A stretch of 64,000 nucleotides of DNA from Azospirillum doebereinerae (GTDB taxonomy: Bacteria; Pseudomonadota; Alphaproteobacteria; Azospirillales; Azospirillaceae), in assembly GCF_003989665.1 (NCBI RefSeq), contig NZ_RZIJ01000001.1, forward strand, positions 124,001-188,000. The letters are read 5' to 3'. Position numbers and translations under genes: made by a program. The notes under the pieces were generated by a model. The model saw only the letters and a program-made list of their open reading frames with translations, made no database searches and had not been told where the DNA came from. Below, one piece after another: positions 1 through 11,006 of the stretch; positions within the stretch are counted from its first letter, which is position 1; the number at the start of each line of letters is the position of its first letter.

Positions 1-303
1 GGCACGCCGACCTCGGTTGGTACCTTCGACCCGAACGTCTGGTACTACATCGGACAGAAGACGGAGAAGACCGCCTTCTTCCAGCCGGAGGTCGTCGAGC
101 GCCGCGTCGTGATCGTCCGCTTCGACGACGCCGGCACGGTCCGCGAGATCAAGAAGCTCGACAAGAGCAACGGCCAGGACATTGAGATGGTCGACCGCAG
201 CACCCCCACCGCCGGGCGCGAGATGAGCTTCCTGGAGCAGATGATGGGCAACGTCGGCCGCTTCTCCGCCAAGGACACCAAGGGCAAGGGGCCGGGCTCG
301 TAA
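1..303 (+). CDS. bamE: BamE outer membrane assembly factor, 3' part
   Basis: The reading frame is open from the first base and ends with TAA at 301-303, so only the C-terminal 100 residues are present. The fragment resembles the SmpA/OmlA domain of BamE, the small lipoprotein of the BAM complex that inserts beta-barrel proteins into the outer membrane. The pattern GTPTSxGTFDPNxWYYIGQ followed by a beta strand with IVRFDDAGTV is characteristic. The lipobox and start lie outside the window. A hairpin follows 28 bases after the stop. Confidence 0.85.
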   Translation, partial: GTPTSVGTFDPNVWYYIGQKTEKTAFFQPEVVERRVVIVRFDDAGTVREIKKLDKSNGQDIEMVDRSTPTAGREMSFLEQMMGNVGRFSAKDTKGKGPGS

Positions 304-330
304 GGGCCGTCGTCTTCGGCCGAACGCGAA

Positions 331-363
331 AAGGGCGGGAACCGGATCGGTCCCGCCCTTTTT
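331..363. terminator. Bidirectional intrinsic terminator between bamE and hppA
   Basis: A perfect 10-bp inverted repeat (AAGGGCGGGA and TCCCGCCCTT) with a 10-base loop lies between the two converging genes. It is preceded by A residues and followed by TTTTTCTTT, so it can work on either strand, though better for bamE. Confidence 0.8.
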
Positions 364-384
364 CTTTGCCCGCTCCCGGCCCGC

Positions 385-2487
<2,103 letters not shown>

Positions 2488-2705
2488 CGCATCCCCCGAT
2501 TTTTATGGGTTCGCCCGCGAAATCCTGCTTCCGGAAAATGGGGAAGAAGTCGGGCGCAAGTATTCCTAGGGAAAAGCATGCCCAAGGATTACGGGCTTGG
2601 CAACCACCACCATGTCGTTATGGGCGCGACGAATTGGCCGAGGTCATAGCTTACTTTCGGATAGGGCCATCACGAGTGCGCCGCACAATAACGTGAAGGA
2701 CCACC

Positions 2706-3170
2706 CTAAAGATTGCGCTGGGTCACCGCCTGGACCAGGACGTTCTGAACCACCCCGGCGCCCAGCACCTTGTTGCCGGCCTCGACCAGCTTGTCCTTGA
2801 CGGCGGGGATGTTGATCAGCCCGCCGTTGAGGACCGTCTTGTCGGCGACCCCGCCATACATCGCGGTCAGGAAGGCGTCGGTCAGGCGGGTCATGTTGGC
2901 CTGGGCCATCGGCTGCTTCTCCAGCAGCACCTCGACCGTCACGACGACGGTGACGAACTGCTCAACCCGGTTGGCGCCGATCGCGGGAACGACCAGCGGG
3001 GCCAGGCGCACGAAGCCGGTGGGCGGCTTGGGCGGCGGCTCCACCTTCTTCGGCGTCTCGTCATGCTGGACGTAGTATTTGTTGTAGAGGGTCCAGCCGC
3101 CGAAGCCGGCCCCCCCCAGCAGCACGATGCCCAGCACCAGGACGATCAGGGCCTTGACCACGGGCGGCAT
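2706..3170 (-). CDS. FliL-like single-pass membrane protein (paralogue 1)
   Basis: This 154-residue protein has one N-terminal transmembrane helix (about residues 6-27), a Pro/Lys-rich linker, and a periplasmic domain. The domain resembles the FliL family only loosely. It is clearly homologous to the protein at 13840-14274: both share VRxxPLxVP near the start, a RLxDAxLTAxY segment, NIPAxxxK, and a C-terminal L(V/I)xxxxR strand. It starts 36 bases after thiL stops and is probably the last gene of the rib-nusB-thiL operon. No flagellar genes are nearby, so a motor role is unproven; a general periplasmic scaffold role is equally possible. Confidence 0.6.
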   Translation of the reverse strand: MPPVVKALIVLVLGIVLLGGAGFGGWTLYNKYYVQHDETPKKVEPPPKPPTGFVRLAPLVVPAIGANRVEQFVTVVVTVEVLLEKQPMAQANMTRLTDAFLTAMYGGVADKTVLNGGLINIPAVKDKLVEAGNKVLGAGVVQNVLVQAVTQRNL

Positions 3171-3206
3171 CCTTCTGCGGCGAGCGGCAACGCCGGGCCG
3201 GCGGCG

Positions 3207-4202
3207 TCAGAAATGGTCCCAGCCCCGGCGGGGAAGATCCAGCGGAACCCCCTGCCCGTCCAGAACGGTGACGGCGCCGGGCGGACCCTCCGTCAACACG
3301 CCGATCTCGGTGATCGGCACGCCGCTCTCCCGCGCCAAATCCGCCAGGGCGGCGCGCGCCGTCTCCGGGGCGGAGAACAGCAGTTCGTAATCGTCGCCGC
3401 CGGTCAGCGCCAGGGCCAACCGGGCGGCGTCGCCGTCGATGGCGCCCCGCGCCGCCTCGGAGAGCGGCACCCGCTCCGCCTCGATCACGGCGGCGCAGCC
3501 GGATTCCTCGCAGAGATGGCCGAGGTCGGCGACCAGACCGTCCGACACGTCGAGCGCGCCGCTCGCCACGCCGATCAAGCGCGGGCCGATGCCGCTGCGC
3601 GGGTCGGGCCGGCGCAGACGGCGCAGCAGATGCGCGCGGGTGGTCTCGTCGGGAATGTCGAGCTTGCCAAGGGCGACTTGAAGGCCCAGTGCGGCGTCGC
3701 CGATGCTGCCGGTCACGAACAGCCGGTCGCCGACACGACCGCCCCAGCGAGGCAGCGCTTGACCGGCCGGCACCAGACCGAAGGCGGTCACCGACAGGGT
3801 GATCGGGCCGCCGGTGGACACCGAGTCGCCGCCGGCCAGCCCGATGCCGAAGCGCGCCTGGTCCGCGCCCAGCCCGGCGGCGAAGCCGGCGAGCCACTCC
3901 TCGCCGACGCCGCGCGGCAGGGCGGTGACCAGCGTGTAGGCCAGCGGCTCCGCCCCCATGGCGGCAAGGTCGGACAGGTTGGTGCGCAGAAGCTTGGCGG
4001 CGATGTCGCCGGGATCGTCGTCGGGGAAGAAATGCACGCCCGCGACCGTGGCGTCGGTGGTGACGACCAGTTCGCGCCCCTCCGGCACCGCGAACACGGC
4101 CGCGTCGTCCCGCAAACCGCGCGCCCCGGCGAAACCGGCGGCCAGCGGCTTGAAGAAGCGGGCGATGCGGCCGAACTCGCCGAGCAGGGGGGGATTGGTC
4201 AT
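3207..4202 (-). CDS. thiL: Thiamine-monophosphate kinase
   Basis: ThiL phosphorylates thiamine monophosphate to thiamine diphosphate, the last step of cofactor synthesis. The 331 residues match the AIR-synthase/ThiL fold: an N-terminal GEFGRIARFF, the metal-binding LRDDAAV (about 30-36), TTDATVAGVHF (48-58), RTNLSDLAAMGA (73-84) and the Gly-rich GLAGGDSVS segment. It lies in the leftward operon, separated from the upstream nusB by a 309-bp block of palindromic repeats, and is followed after 36 bases by a FliL-like gene. NusB-ThiL adjacency is common in proteobacteria. Confidence 0.95.
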   Translation of the reverse strand: MTNPPLLGEFGRIARFFKPLAAGFAGARGLRDDAAVFAVPEGRELVVTTDATVAGVHFFPDDDPGDIAAKLLRTNLSDLAAMGAEPLAYTLVTALPRGVGEEWLAGFAAGLGADQARFGIGLAGGDSVSTGGPITLSVTAFGLVPAGQALPRWGGRVGDRLFVTGSIGDAALGLQVALGKLDIPDETTRAHLLRRLRRPDPRSGIGPRLIGVASGALDVSDGLVADLGHLCEESGCAAVIEAERVPLSEAARGAIDGDAARLALALTGGDDYELLFSAPETARAALADLARESGVPITEIGVLTEGPPGAVTVLDGQGVPLDLPRRGWDHF

Positions 4203-4230
4203 GGAGCGGTTCCGCCCCGGACGCCGTCAT

Positions 4231-4489
4231 TCCCTCTCCCCCCAGGGGAGAGGGCCAAAGGCGCTAAGAAGCCCCTCTCCCCTTGCGGGAGAGGGGTTGG
4301 GGTGAGGGGGAGCCGGCGCCAGCCGGCCGGAAACATTCGTGTTCTTTCCGCCTTTTCAGGCGGAATACCCCTCATCCCAACCCTTCTCCCGCAAGGGGAG
4401 AAGGGCTTCTTATCGCCTTTGAAGGCGAGGGTCCGCCCCCTCACCCGGCCGGCTGGCGCCGTCCGACCTCTCCCCGGAGGGGAGAGGCG
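4231..4489. repeat. G-rich palindromic repeat cluster 1 (nusB-thiL gap)
   Basis: The whole 309-bp nusB-thiL gap is filled by this cluster, with no gene. Four hairpins are visible: 4232-4254, 4272-4296 (CCCCTCTCCC/GGGAGAGGGG), 4381-4405 and 4467-4488. The segments at about 4259-4310 and 4366-4422 are near-identical copies of a roughly 52-bp unit in opposite orientation, flanking a core that also contains paired GC-rich palindromes. The same unit recurs at about 46511-46621. Confidence 0.85.
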
Positions 4490-4511
4490 AGAGCGCGGGA
4501 GAGGCATGGAT

Positions 4512-5063
4512 TCACCCCTCGGGCTGGGCACGGGAGGGGTCGGGCTTGGCCAGATCGTCGGCGCGCAGCGCACGGGCGACGTGGTCGAGCACGCCGTTCA
4601 CCATCGCCGGCTCTCGGCCCGCGAAGAAGGCGTGGCCGATGTCCACATACTCACTGATCAGGATGCGCGGGTGGGTGTCGAGATGGACCGCGATCTCGTA
4701 GGCCCCGGCGCGCAGGATGGCGCGCAGCAGCAGTTCCAGCCGCTCGATGGGGAAGCGCGGGTCGAGCGCCGCGCCCAGCACGCTGTCGACCTCGGCCCGG
4801 CGGTGGACCGCGCCGCGCACGATGTCGGAGAACAGCTGCGGGTCGCCGGCCACGAACTTGTCGCCATCGATCTCCTCGCCCAGACGATGGGCGACGAACT
4901 CGCCGACCACGGTCTCGACGGGGGTGCCGGTCAGGTCGATCTGGTACAGCGCCTGGACGGCGCCCAGACGGGCGGCCTTGCGCCGGGCCTTGGCGGACCC
5001 GCCACCGGTCTTGCGGTTGGCGCGCTTGGGTTTCGCGCGGCGGGCCGCGTCGTCGTTGCTCAT
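4512..5063 (-). CDS. nusB: Transcription antitermination factor NusB
   Basis: NusB (183 residues) binds boxA RNA with NusE (S10) and supports antitermination of rRNA operons. A Lys/Arg-rich N-terminal extension (about residues 1-30) precedes the all-helical NusB domain. Recognisable pieces are ARLGAVQALYQIDLTG, the central RRAEVDSVL helix, and the C-terminal ISEYVDIGHAFF...FVNGVLD-like pattern (here AMVNGVLDHVAR). It follows ribH by 39 bases in the same operon, the usual RibH-NusB arrangement in alphaproteobacteria. Confidence 0.95.
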   Translation of the reverse strand: MSNDDAARRAKPKRANRKTGGGSAKARRKAARLGAVQALYQIDLTGTPVETVVGEFVAHRLGEEIDGDKFVAGDPQLFSDIVRGAVHRRAEVDSVLGAALDPRFPIERLELLLRAILRAGAYEIAVHLDTHPRILISEYVDIGHAFFAGREPAMVNGVLDHVARALRADDLAKPDPSRAQPEG

Positions 5064-5102
5064 GATCGGTCTTGCAGTCGCTAAAAAGAGGAAATCTTGG
5101 GA

Positions 5103-5567
5103 TCAGCGCGGATAGAGGCGGAATTTGCGCTTCAGGTCAATCATGTCAAGGCAGGCCCGCGCCGCCTGCCCCCCCATGTTCTTCGATCCGACGGTGGCGC
5201 GGACCCAGGCCTGCTCGCGGCTCTCGACGTTGAGGACGCCGTTTCCGATGGCCAGCGCGTAGCGCAGCGCCAGATCCTGGAGGCCCCGCGCGCTCTCCGC
5301 GCAGATGGTGTCATAGCGCGTCGTCTCCCCCCGGATCACGCAGCCGAGCGCGACGTAGCCGTCGAACCGCTTGCGCGCCGTGAAGAAGTCCATCGAACGG
5401 ATGGCGTAGAGAATCGCCGCCGGAAGCTCCAGACAGCCGGGCACGCCGTAGCGGATGTGGGTGGCGCCGGCGCGGTCCAGTTCGGCCACGGCGCCGCGCG
5501 CCAACTCCTCGGCGATGTCCTCGTGGACGCGGGCGTCCACGACCATGATGTGGGGCGTGTCGGTCAT
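5103..5567 (-). CDS. ribH: 6,7-dimethyl-8-ribityllumazine synthase
   Basis: RibH condenses 5-amino-6-ribitylaminouracil with 3,4-dihydroxybutanone 4-phosphate, the penultimate step of riboflavin synthesis. The 154-residue length and the motifs VPGCLELPAAI and ALGCVIRGET are typical. One oddity is the catalytic region, which reads GETTRYD where the family usually has GxTxHYD. The conserved histidine (His88 of the Bacillus subtilis enzyme) is therefore Arg here. The conserved later Arg of the phosphate site (in QAWVRA) is retained. It lies 19 bases downstream of ribB. I expect a functional lumazine synthase, but the substitution deserves a check. Confidence 0.93.
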   Translation of the reverse strand: MTDTPHIMVVDARVHEDIAEELARGAVAELDRAGATHIRYGVPGCLELPAAILYAIRSMDFFTARKRFDGYVALGCVIRGETTRYDTICAESARGLQDLALRYALAIGNGVLNVESREQAWVRATVGSKNMGGQAARACLDMIDLKRKFRLYPR

Positions 5568-5586
5568 CCGGCGGCGCGGCGGTGCA

Positions 5587-6726
5587 TCAGTCGTCGCCCT
5601 GCTCGCCGCGCGCCGCGTCGATGGCGCGGTGGCCGACCACGGTCAGGCCGTAGCCCTCCAGCCCGACGATCGACTTCTTGCGGTTCGACAGCAGGATCAT
5701 TGAGCGCACGCCCAGATCCAAGAGGATCTGCGCGCCGACGCCGTAGTCGCGCAAGGTCGGCGCGCTGTTCGCCTGCCCTTCCAGCCGGGCCTTCAGCACG
5801 CTGGACAGGCCGTTCGGCTGCGGTTCGCGCAGCAGCACGATGACGCCGCGGTTCTCCTTGGCGATCAGCTCCATCGACGCCTGCAACTCGTCGGCGCGGC
5901 CGGAGTTCTTGTCGCCCAGCACGTCGTCCAGCACCGACAGGGCGTGCATGCGGACCAGCACCGGCTCGTCGCCGGAGATGTCGCCGCGCACCAGCGCGAT
6001 GTGTTCGGCGTAGTGGATCTTGTTGGTGTAGACATAGGTCTGGAAACGCCCGCCGAAGCGGCTGTCCAGCGTGCCGGCCAAGCGCTGCTCGACGATGGTC
6101 TCGGTGCGGCGGCGGTAGGCGATCAGGTCGGCGATGGTGCCGACCTTCAAGCCGTGGAACTGGGCGAACTGCACGAGGTCCGGCAGGCGGGCCATGGTGC
6201 CGTCGTCGTTCATGATCTCGCAGATCACGGCGGCCGAGGAATGGCCGGACAGCCGGGCGATGTCGACCGACGCCTCGGTGTGGCCGGCGCGGACCAGCAC
6301 GCCGCCGTCGCGCGCCAGCAGCGGGAAGATGTGGCCGGGCGTCGCGATGTCGTGCGGGCCGGAGTTCGGGTCGATGGCGACCTCGATGGTCCGGGCGCGG
6401 TCGGCGGCGGAGATGCCGGTGGTCACCCCCTCGCGCGCCTCGATGGAGACGGTGAAGGCGGTCTGGTGACGGGACGCGTTCTGCTGGGCCATCAGCGGCA
6501 GGCGCAGCCGCTCGATGTTCGGCTGGTCCATGGTCAGGCAGATCAGGCCGCGCCCGTGCTTGGCCATGAAGTTGACGGCCTCCGGAGTCGCGCAGGACGC
6601 CGGGATGACAAGGTCGCCCTCGTTCTCGCGGTCCTCGTCGTCGACCAGGATGAACATGCGGCCCTGGCGCGCCTCGTCGAGGATTTCCTCGGCGGTGGAC
6701 AGGTATTTGTGGAATTCGGACGTCAT
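5587..6726 (-). CDS. ribB: DHBP synthase with degenerate GTP cyclohydrolase II-like domain (RibBX type)
   Basis: The N-terminal domain (about 1-210) is an intact 3,4-dihydroxy-2-butanone 4-phosphate synthase with the acidic motif [11 protein letters not shown] (29-39), [12 protein letters not shown] and the second acidic patch. The C-terminal part (about 220-379) aligns with GTP cyclohydrolase II, but the zinc site is gone: where active enzymes have HSEC...RCDCG, this has HALS (261-264) then SGRAD (275-279), so all three Cys are replaced. It should make DHBP only and is not bifunctional RibBA. This matches the RibBX variant known in proteobacteria. Its start codon overlaps the ribE stop (ATGA), suggesting translational coupling. 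Confidence 0.9.
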   Translation of the reverse strand: MTSEFHKYLSTAEEILDEARQGRMFILVDDEDRENEGDLVIPASCATPEAVNFMAKHGRGLICLTMDQPNIERLRLPLMAQQNASRHQTAFTVSIEAREGVTTGISAADRARTIEVAIDPNSGPHDIATPGHIFPLLARDGGVLVRAGHTEASVDIARLSGHSSAAVICEIMNDDGTMARLPDLVQFAQFHGLKVGTIADLIAYRRRTETIVEQRLAGTLDSRFGGRFQTYVYTNKIHYAEHIALVRGDISGDEPVLVRMHALSVLDDVLGDKNSGRADELQASMELIAKENRGVIVLLREPQPNGLSSVLKARLEGQANSAPTLRDYGVGAQILLDLGVRSMILLSNRKKSIVGLEGYGLTVVGHRAIDAARGEQGDD

Positions 6727-7310
6727 TCCTGCCCCGCGAGCCGGGCGACGTAGCGCGCCAGCATGTCGATTTCCAGATTGACCGAATCACCCTCGCGCAA
6801 GCCCCCGAAGGTGGTCGCGGTCTGGGTGTGCGGGATGATGTTCACGCCGAAGCGGTTGCCGGCGACCTCGTTGACGGTCAGCGACACGCCGTCGATGGCG
6901 ACCGAGCCCTTGGAGGCGATGTATTTGGCGAGGTTCTCCGGGGCCTCGAAGGTCAGCCGCACCGATTCGCCCTCGGGCCGCAGCGACACCAGCGTGCCGA
7001 CGCCATCGACGTGGCCGGACACGATGTGGCCGCCCAGTTCGTCGCCGACCTTGAGGGCGCGCTCCAGGTTGATCCGGGTGCCGGCCTCCCAACCGCCGAG
7101 CGTCGTCTTGGACAGCGTCTCGCCCGAGGCCTGGATGACGTACCAGCCGGGGCCGGTCTCGATGACCGTCAGGCAGACGCCGTTGTGGGCGATGGACGCC
7201 CCGATCGCGATCGTCTCTGTGTCGAAGGCGGTCGCGATGGTGAACCGGGTGTCGCCGTGCCGTTCAACAGCCTGGACGCGCCCGACATCGGTGATGATTC
7301 CGGTGAACAT
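6723..7310 (-). CDS. ribE: Riboflavin synthase, alpha subunit
   Basis: This enzyme dismutates two lumazine molecules to riboflavin. The 195 residues contain the two internally repeated lumazine-binding barrels: MFTGIITDVG opens the first (with NGVCLTV), and GGHIVSGHVDGVG followed by DGVSLTVNEV marks the second. The start at 7310 is chosen because MFTGI is the invariant family N-terminus; the frame stays open further upstream but that part does not resemble anything. The stop overlaps the ribB start by four bases. It lies 92 bases downstream of ribD. Confidence 0.96.
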   Translation of the reverse strand: MFTGIITDVGRVQAVERHGDTRFTIATAFDTETIAIGASIAHNGVCLTVIETGPGWYVIQASGETLSKTTLGGWEAGTRINLERALKVGDELGGHIVSGHVDGVGTLVSLRPEGESVRLTFEAPENLAKYIASKGSVAIDGVSLTVNEVAGNRFGVNIIPHTQTATTFGGLREGDSVNLEIDMLARYVARLAGQE

Positions 7311-7402
7311 GGCCGCGAATTTAGCAGGTTTCGCGCCGAGGGGAAGCGCGGAGGACGGCAACGCCCGCGCAACGGACTGTTGCGCCGGGCAAAGCGGGAC
7401 CG

Positions 7403-8509
7403 TCAGCGCGCGCGGCGCCGGTAGCTTTCCGCCACGTCGTCCCCGGCGACGCGCAGGGCGGTGCGGTCGAAGCGCGCCATGCGGTCGAGTGTCGCAACGC
7501 CGAAGCCGGCCACGGCGGGCAGCCCGTCGCCGCCGATCAGCGAGGCGGCGCGGAACCATTCCAGCCGGTCCACCAGACCGGCCTCCAGCAGCGCGCCGGC
7601 CAGCGTGGCGCCGCCCTCCACCAGCACGCGGGTCAGGCCGCGCGCGGCGAGCGCGGCGGCCAGTGCCACGGGCGCGGGGCGGCCGGTGGAGTCGGCGGCC
7701 ACCGGGACAATCTCCACCCCGGCGGCGACCAGCGCGGCGGCCTTTTCCGGATCGGGATCGGGGCGGGTGACGACCCAGGTCGGAACCGCGCGGGCGGTCG
7801 CCGCCAGCCTGGACACGACGGGCAGGCGCAGGGCGCTGTCCACGACGACACGGATCGGGCTGCGGTCCTCCAGCCCCGGAAGGCGGCAGGTCAGGTCCGG
7901 ATCGTCGGCCAGCGCGGTGCCGATGCCGACCATGATGGCGTCGTGGGTCGCCCGCAGCCGGTGGCCCCAGGCCCGCGCCGTGGGGCCGGTGATCCATTGC
8001 GACGCGCCGGTGCGGGTCGCGATGCGGCCATCCAGAGTCGTCGCCAGCTTCAGCGTAAGCAGCGGACGGGCGTGCTGGATGCGGTTGAAGAAACCCTCGT
8101 TGAGGGCCAGCGCCTCGGCCTCGCGAACCCCGGTGACGACGGCGATTCCGGCGTCGCGCAGGCGCCTCAAACCGCCGCCGGCGACGCGGGGGTCGGGATC
8201 CTGGCAGGCGACGACGACGCGGGCGACCTTCGCTTCAATCAATGCGAGGCTGCACGGTCCGGTCTTGCCGTAATGATTGCAGGGTTCGAGCGTGACGTAG
8301 GCGGTGGCGCCCGCCGCCAGGGCTCCGGCGCGGGCCAGCGCCTCGGTTTCCGCGTGGGGACGGCCGCCGGGCTGGGTCCAGCCCCGGCCGACGACCGCGC
8401 CGTCGCGGACCAGCACGCAGCCGACCGCCGGGTTGGGCCAAGTGCGTCCGAGTCCCCGCGCGGCGAGGGACAGGGCCGCGTCCATGTGGCGGAGGTCGGT
8501 GGTGGTCAT
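7403..8509 (-). CDS. ribD: Bifunctional riboflavin deaminase/reductase
   Basis: RibD performs the second and third steps of riboflavin synthesis. The N-terminal zinc deaminase (about 1-145) has the ligands in GRPHAETEAL and TLEPCNHYGKTGPC. The C-terminal reductase (about 150-368) shows the DHFR-like LKLATTLDGRIATRTGASQWITG start and a Gly-rich EGGATLAGALL segment. The total of 368 residues is normal. A second Met at codon 9 is an alternative start. It is separated from the upstream nrdR by a palindromic repeat block. I saw no FMN riboswitch in the leader. Confidence 0.95.
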   Translation of the reverse strand: MTTTDLRHMDAALSLAARGLGRTWPNPAVGCVLVRDGAVVGRGWTQPGGRPHAETEALARAGALAAGATAYVTLEPCNHYGKTGPCSLALIEAKVARVVVACQDPDPRVAGGGLRRLRDAGIAVVTGVREAEALALNEGFFNRIQHARPLLTLKLATTLDGRIATRTGASQWITGPTARAWGHRLRATHDAIMVGIGTALADDPDLTCRLPGLEDRSPIRVVVDSALRLPVVSRLAATARAVPTWVVTRPDPDPEKAAALVAAGVEIVPVAADSTGRPAPVALAAALAARGLTRVLVEGGATLAGALLEAGLVDRLEWFRAASLIGGDGLPAVAGFGVATLDRMARFDRTALRVAGDDVAESYRRRAR

Positions 8510-8541
8510 ACCTGGAAGGCCGTTGCGTTGGGAAAATCCTG

Positions 8542-8651
8542 CCCCCTCCCTAACCCTCCCCCGCCTTCGGCGGGAGAGGGAACCGCCGCCGAACGCCGGC
8601 GAGGGTCCGGCCCCCTCTCCCGCGAAGCGGGGGAGGGATGGGGAGGGGGCA
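8542..8651. repeat. G-rich palindromic repeat cluster 2 (nrdR-ribD gap)
   Basis: An inverted pair occupies the gap: GCCCCCTCCCTAACCCTCCC then a CCCGC/GCGGG hairpin and GAGAGGG, mirrored by CCCCCTCTCCCGC, a short loop, and GCGGGGGAGGG ending GGGGAGGGGGC. The architecture matches the clusters at 23501-23604 and 44314-44421. Confidence 0.85.
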
Positions 8652-8669
8652 CGCGGGACCGAGGCCCCC

Positions 8670-9134
8670 TCAGCCCGGCTGGGCTTCGGGCGCCAGTTGC
8701 TCGACGAACTCGTTGAAATCCGACGCCTCGCGGAAGTCCTTGTAGACCGACGCGTAGCGGATGTAGGCGACCTGATCCAGCGTCTGCAACGCCTCCATGA
8801 TCCGCTCGCCGATCTGCTTGGACGGGATCTCGCTCTCGCCCGACGATTCGAGCTGGCGCACCAGGCTGTTCACCACCCGGTCGATGCGGTCGGCGTCGAT
8901 CGGCCGCTTGCGCAGCGCGATCTTCATCGACCGCAGCAATTTGTCGCGGTCGAAGGCCTCGCGCTGGCCGGCGCTCTTCACCACCGTCAGCTCGCGCAAC
9001 TGCACGCGCTCGAATGTGGTGAAGCGCGCGCTGCAGCTGGGACAGAAGCGCCGCCGCCGGATGGCCGAGTTGTCCTCCGTCGGTCGCGAATCCTTGACCT
9101 GGGTGTCCTCGTTTCCACAGAACGGGCAGCGCAT
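8670..9134 (-). CDS. nrdR: Transcriptional repressor NrdR
   Basis: NrdR represses ribonucleotide reductase genes in response to bound ATP/dATP. The 154-residue protein has the four-Cys zinc ribbon at its N-terminus (MRCPFC...RFCPSC), followed by an ATP-cone domain (about 49-139) with [16 protein letters not shown]. It lies 30 bases downstream of glyA in the operon. NrdR between glyA and rib genes is a familiar alphaproteobacterial arrangement. NrdR boxes upstream of nrd genes lie outside this window. Confidence 0.97.
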   Translation of the reverse strand: MRCPFCGNEDTQVKDSRPTEDNSAIRRRRFCPSCSARFTTFERVQLRELTVVKSAGQREAFDRDKLLRSMKIALRKRPIDADRIDRVVNSLVRQLESSGESEIPSKQIGERIMEALQTLDQVAYIRYASVYKDFREASDFNEFVEQLAPEAQPG

Positions 9135-9164
9135 TCCTTGTCCCCTCCCCTCTTTTAGGGCGCG

Positions 9165-10466
9165 TCAGAGCGTCGGGTAGATCGGGAACTGGCGGCACAG
9201 GCCGCGCACCCGTTCCCGCATCACCGCCTCGACGGCCGTGTTGTCGCCGGAGTTGCTGGCGGCCAGACCGTCCAACGTCTCGACGATCATCTCGCCGACC
9301 TGTTTGAATTCCGCGACGCCGAAGCCGCGCGTGGTCGCCGCCGGGCTGCCGAGACGGACGCCGGACGTGATCATCGGCTTCTGCGGGTCGAACGGCACGC
9401 CGTTCTTGTTGCAGGTCATGCCGGCGTGCTCCAGGCTGGCTTCCGCCGCCTTGCCGGTCAGGTTCTTCGGACGCAGGTCGACCAGCACGATGTGGCTGTC
9501 GGTACCGCCCGACACGATGTCCAGGCCGCCGTCGATCAGCGTCTTGGACAGCACGCGGGCGTTGTCCAGCACCGCCTGGGCGTAAACCTTGAACTCCGGA
9601 CGCAGCGCCTCCTGGAAGGCGACCGCCTTGGCGGCGATGACGTGCATCAGCGGGCCGCCCTGGAGGCCGGGGAAGATCGCCGAGTTGATCTTCTTGGCGA
9701 TGTCCTCGCGGTTGGTCATCACCATGCCGCCGCGCGGGCCGCGCAGGGTCTTGTGCGTCGTCGTCGTGGCGATGTCGGCGTAGGGGAACGGGTTCGGGTA
9801 GACGCCGCCGGCGATCAGCCCGGCGTAATGGGCGATGTCGACCATGAAATAGGCGCCGACCTCGTCCGCGATGGCGCGGAAGCGCTCATAGTCCAGGACG
9901 CGCGGGTAGGCGGAGCCGCCGGCGATGATCAGCTTGGGCTTGTGCTCGCGGGCCAGCGCCTCGACCTGCTCGAAGTCGATCAGGTGGTCGTCCTTGCGCA
10001 CGCCGTACTGCACGGCCTTGAACCACTTGCCGGACATGTTGGGTGCGGCGCCGTGGGTCAAATGTCCGCCGGCCGCCAGCGACATGCCGAGCACGCAGTC
10101 GCCCGGCTGCAGCAGCGCCAGCAGCACCGCCTGGTTGGCCTGGGAGCCGGAGTTCGGCTGCACGTTGGCGAACTCGCAGCCGAACAGCTTGCAGGCGCGC
10201 TCGATGGCGAGGTTTTCCGCCACGTCCACGAACTCGCAGCCGCCGTAGTAACGCTTGCCGGGATAGCCCTCGGCGTATTTGTTGGTCAGGACCGAGCCCT
10301 GGGCCTCCAGCACCGCCTGGGAGACGATGTTTTCCGAAGCGATCAGCTCGATCTGCTCCTGCTGGCGGACCAGCTCGTCGCGCACGGCGCGGGCCAGCTC
10401 GGGATCGGTCTCGGCGAGCGAGGCGGCGAAGAAACGGCCGATCTCGGCGGCGTTGGCGTTGGTCAT
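9165..10466 (-). CDS. glyA: Serine hydroxymethyltransferase
   Basis: GlyA interconverts serine and glycine with tetrahydrofolate, feeding one-carbon units. The 433 residues include the N-terminal [13 protein letters not shown], the [15 protein letters not shown] substrate segment, and the PLP lysine in [14 protein letters not shown]. The start at 10466 gives [10 protein letters not shown] and has an AGGAATCC ribosome site. The frame extends 27 codons further upstream, but that sequence overlaps the rpiB spacer and looks non-coding. It lies 102 bases downstream of rpiB. Confidence 0.97.
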   Translation of the reverse strand: MTNANAAEIGRFFAASLAETDPELARAVRDELVRQQEQIELIASENIVSQAVLEAQGSVLTNKYAEGYPGKRYYGGCEFVDVAENLAIERACKLFGCEFANVQPNSGSQANQAVLLALLQPGDCVLGMSLAAGGHLTHGAAPNMSGKWFKAVQYGVRKDDHLIDFEQVEALAREHKPKLIIAGGSAYPRVLDYERFRAIADEVGAYFMVDIAHYAGLIAGGVYPNPFPYADIATTTTHKTLRGPRGGMVMTNREDIAKKINSAIFPGLQGGPLMHVIAAKAVAFQEALRPEFKVYAQAVLDNARVLSKTLIDGGLDIVSGGTDSHIVLVDLRPKNLTGKAAEASLEHAGMTCNKNGVPFDPQKPMITSGVRLGSPAATTRGFGVAEFKQVGEMIVETLDGLAASNSGDNTAVEAVMRERVRGLCRQFPIYPTL

Positions 10467-10568
10467 GGCGGGGGATTCCTCAATCTCGAATGCTTGCGCG
10501 TGTGGGCCGGGGGCGGTGCGGCCCCCGGCCGGCGGCCTTTCGGCCAAATCATTTCGTCCAGCCGGGCC

Positions 10569-11006
10569 TCAGCCCATCTTGGCGATGCGCCGGCTGTGGC
10601 GTTCCCCGCCCTCGAACTCCGTCGCCAGGAAGGTGTTCACGCAGTCCTTGGCGATCTCCGCCCCGATGATGCGCGCGCCGAGCGCGATCACGTTGGCGTC
10701 GTTGTGCTCGCGGCTGAGGCGCGCGGTGGTCACGTCGTGGACCAGCGCCGCGCGGATGCCGGGGTGGCGGTTGGCCGCGATGCTGATGCCGATGCCGCTG
10801 CCGCAGACCAGAACGCCGCGCTCGGCCCGGCCGTCGGTGATGGCGGCGGCGACGGCGGCGGCGAAGTCCGGGTAGTCCACCGACTCCGGACCGTTGGTGC
10901 CGAAATCGAGGACGGTGTAGCCGGCGCCCGTCAGCGACGCGGCGATCTGAGCCTTCAGCTCGTAGCCGGCGTGGTCGGAGGCGAGCGCTACGGTGCGGGC
11001 GGTCAT
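10569..11006 (-). CDS. rpiB: Ribose 5-phosphate isomerase B
   Basis: RpiB isomerises ribose 5-phosphate and ribulose 5-phosphate; ribulose 5-phosphate is also the RibB substrate made use of downstream. The 145-residue protein has the LacA/RpiB fold: ASDHAGYELK near the start, the catalytic Cys in VLVCGSGIGISIAANR, and SREHNDANVIALGAR. It is the first recognisable gene of the long leftward operon. The start at 11006 is chosen by homology; the frame remains open for about 95 codons upstream without family resemblance. Confidence 0.96.
   Translation of the reverse strand: MTARTVALASDHAGYELKAQIAASLTGAGYTVLDFGTNGPESVDYPDFAAAVAAAITDGRAERGVLVCGSGIGISIAANRHPGIRAALVHDVTTARLSREHNDANVIALGARIIGAEIAKDCVNTFLATEFEGGERHSRRIAKMG

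Noticed and set aside
2505..2696. Short plus-strand frame in the hppA upstream region
   Set aside because: No ribosome site and no resemblance; the region more likely carries the hppA promoter.
4231..4489. CRISPR array or insertion-sequence ends
   Set aside because: Spacing is irregular, units are palindromes in opposite orientation, and no cas or transposase gene is present anywhere in the window.
3063..5084. A 673-codon plus-strand frame opposite thiL and nusB
   Set aside because: It crosses two real genes and a repeat cluster and has low-complexity composition typical of shadow frames.
5587..6726. Annotating this gene as bifunctional ribBA
   Set aside because: All three zinc-binding Cys of GTP cyclohydrolase II are absent, so only the DHBP synthase activity is supported.
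8510..8669. Possible FMN riboswitch upstream of ribD
   Set aside because: The gap is filled by the palindromic repeat, and I could not find the conserved FMN-aptamer core here or before ribE, ribB or ribH.
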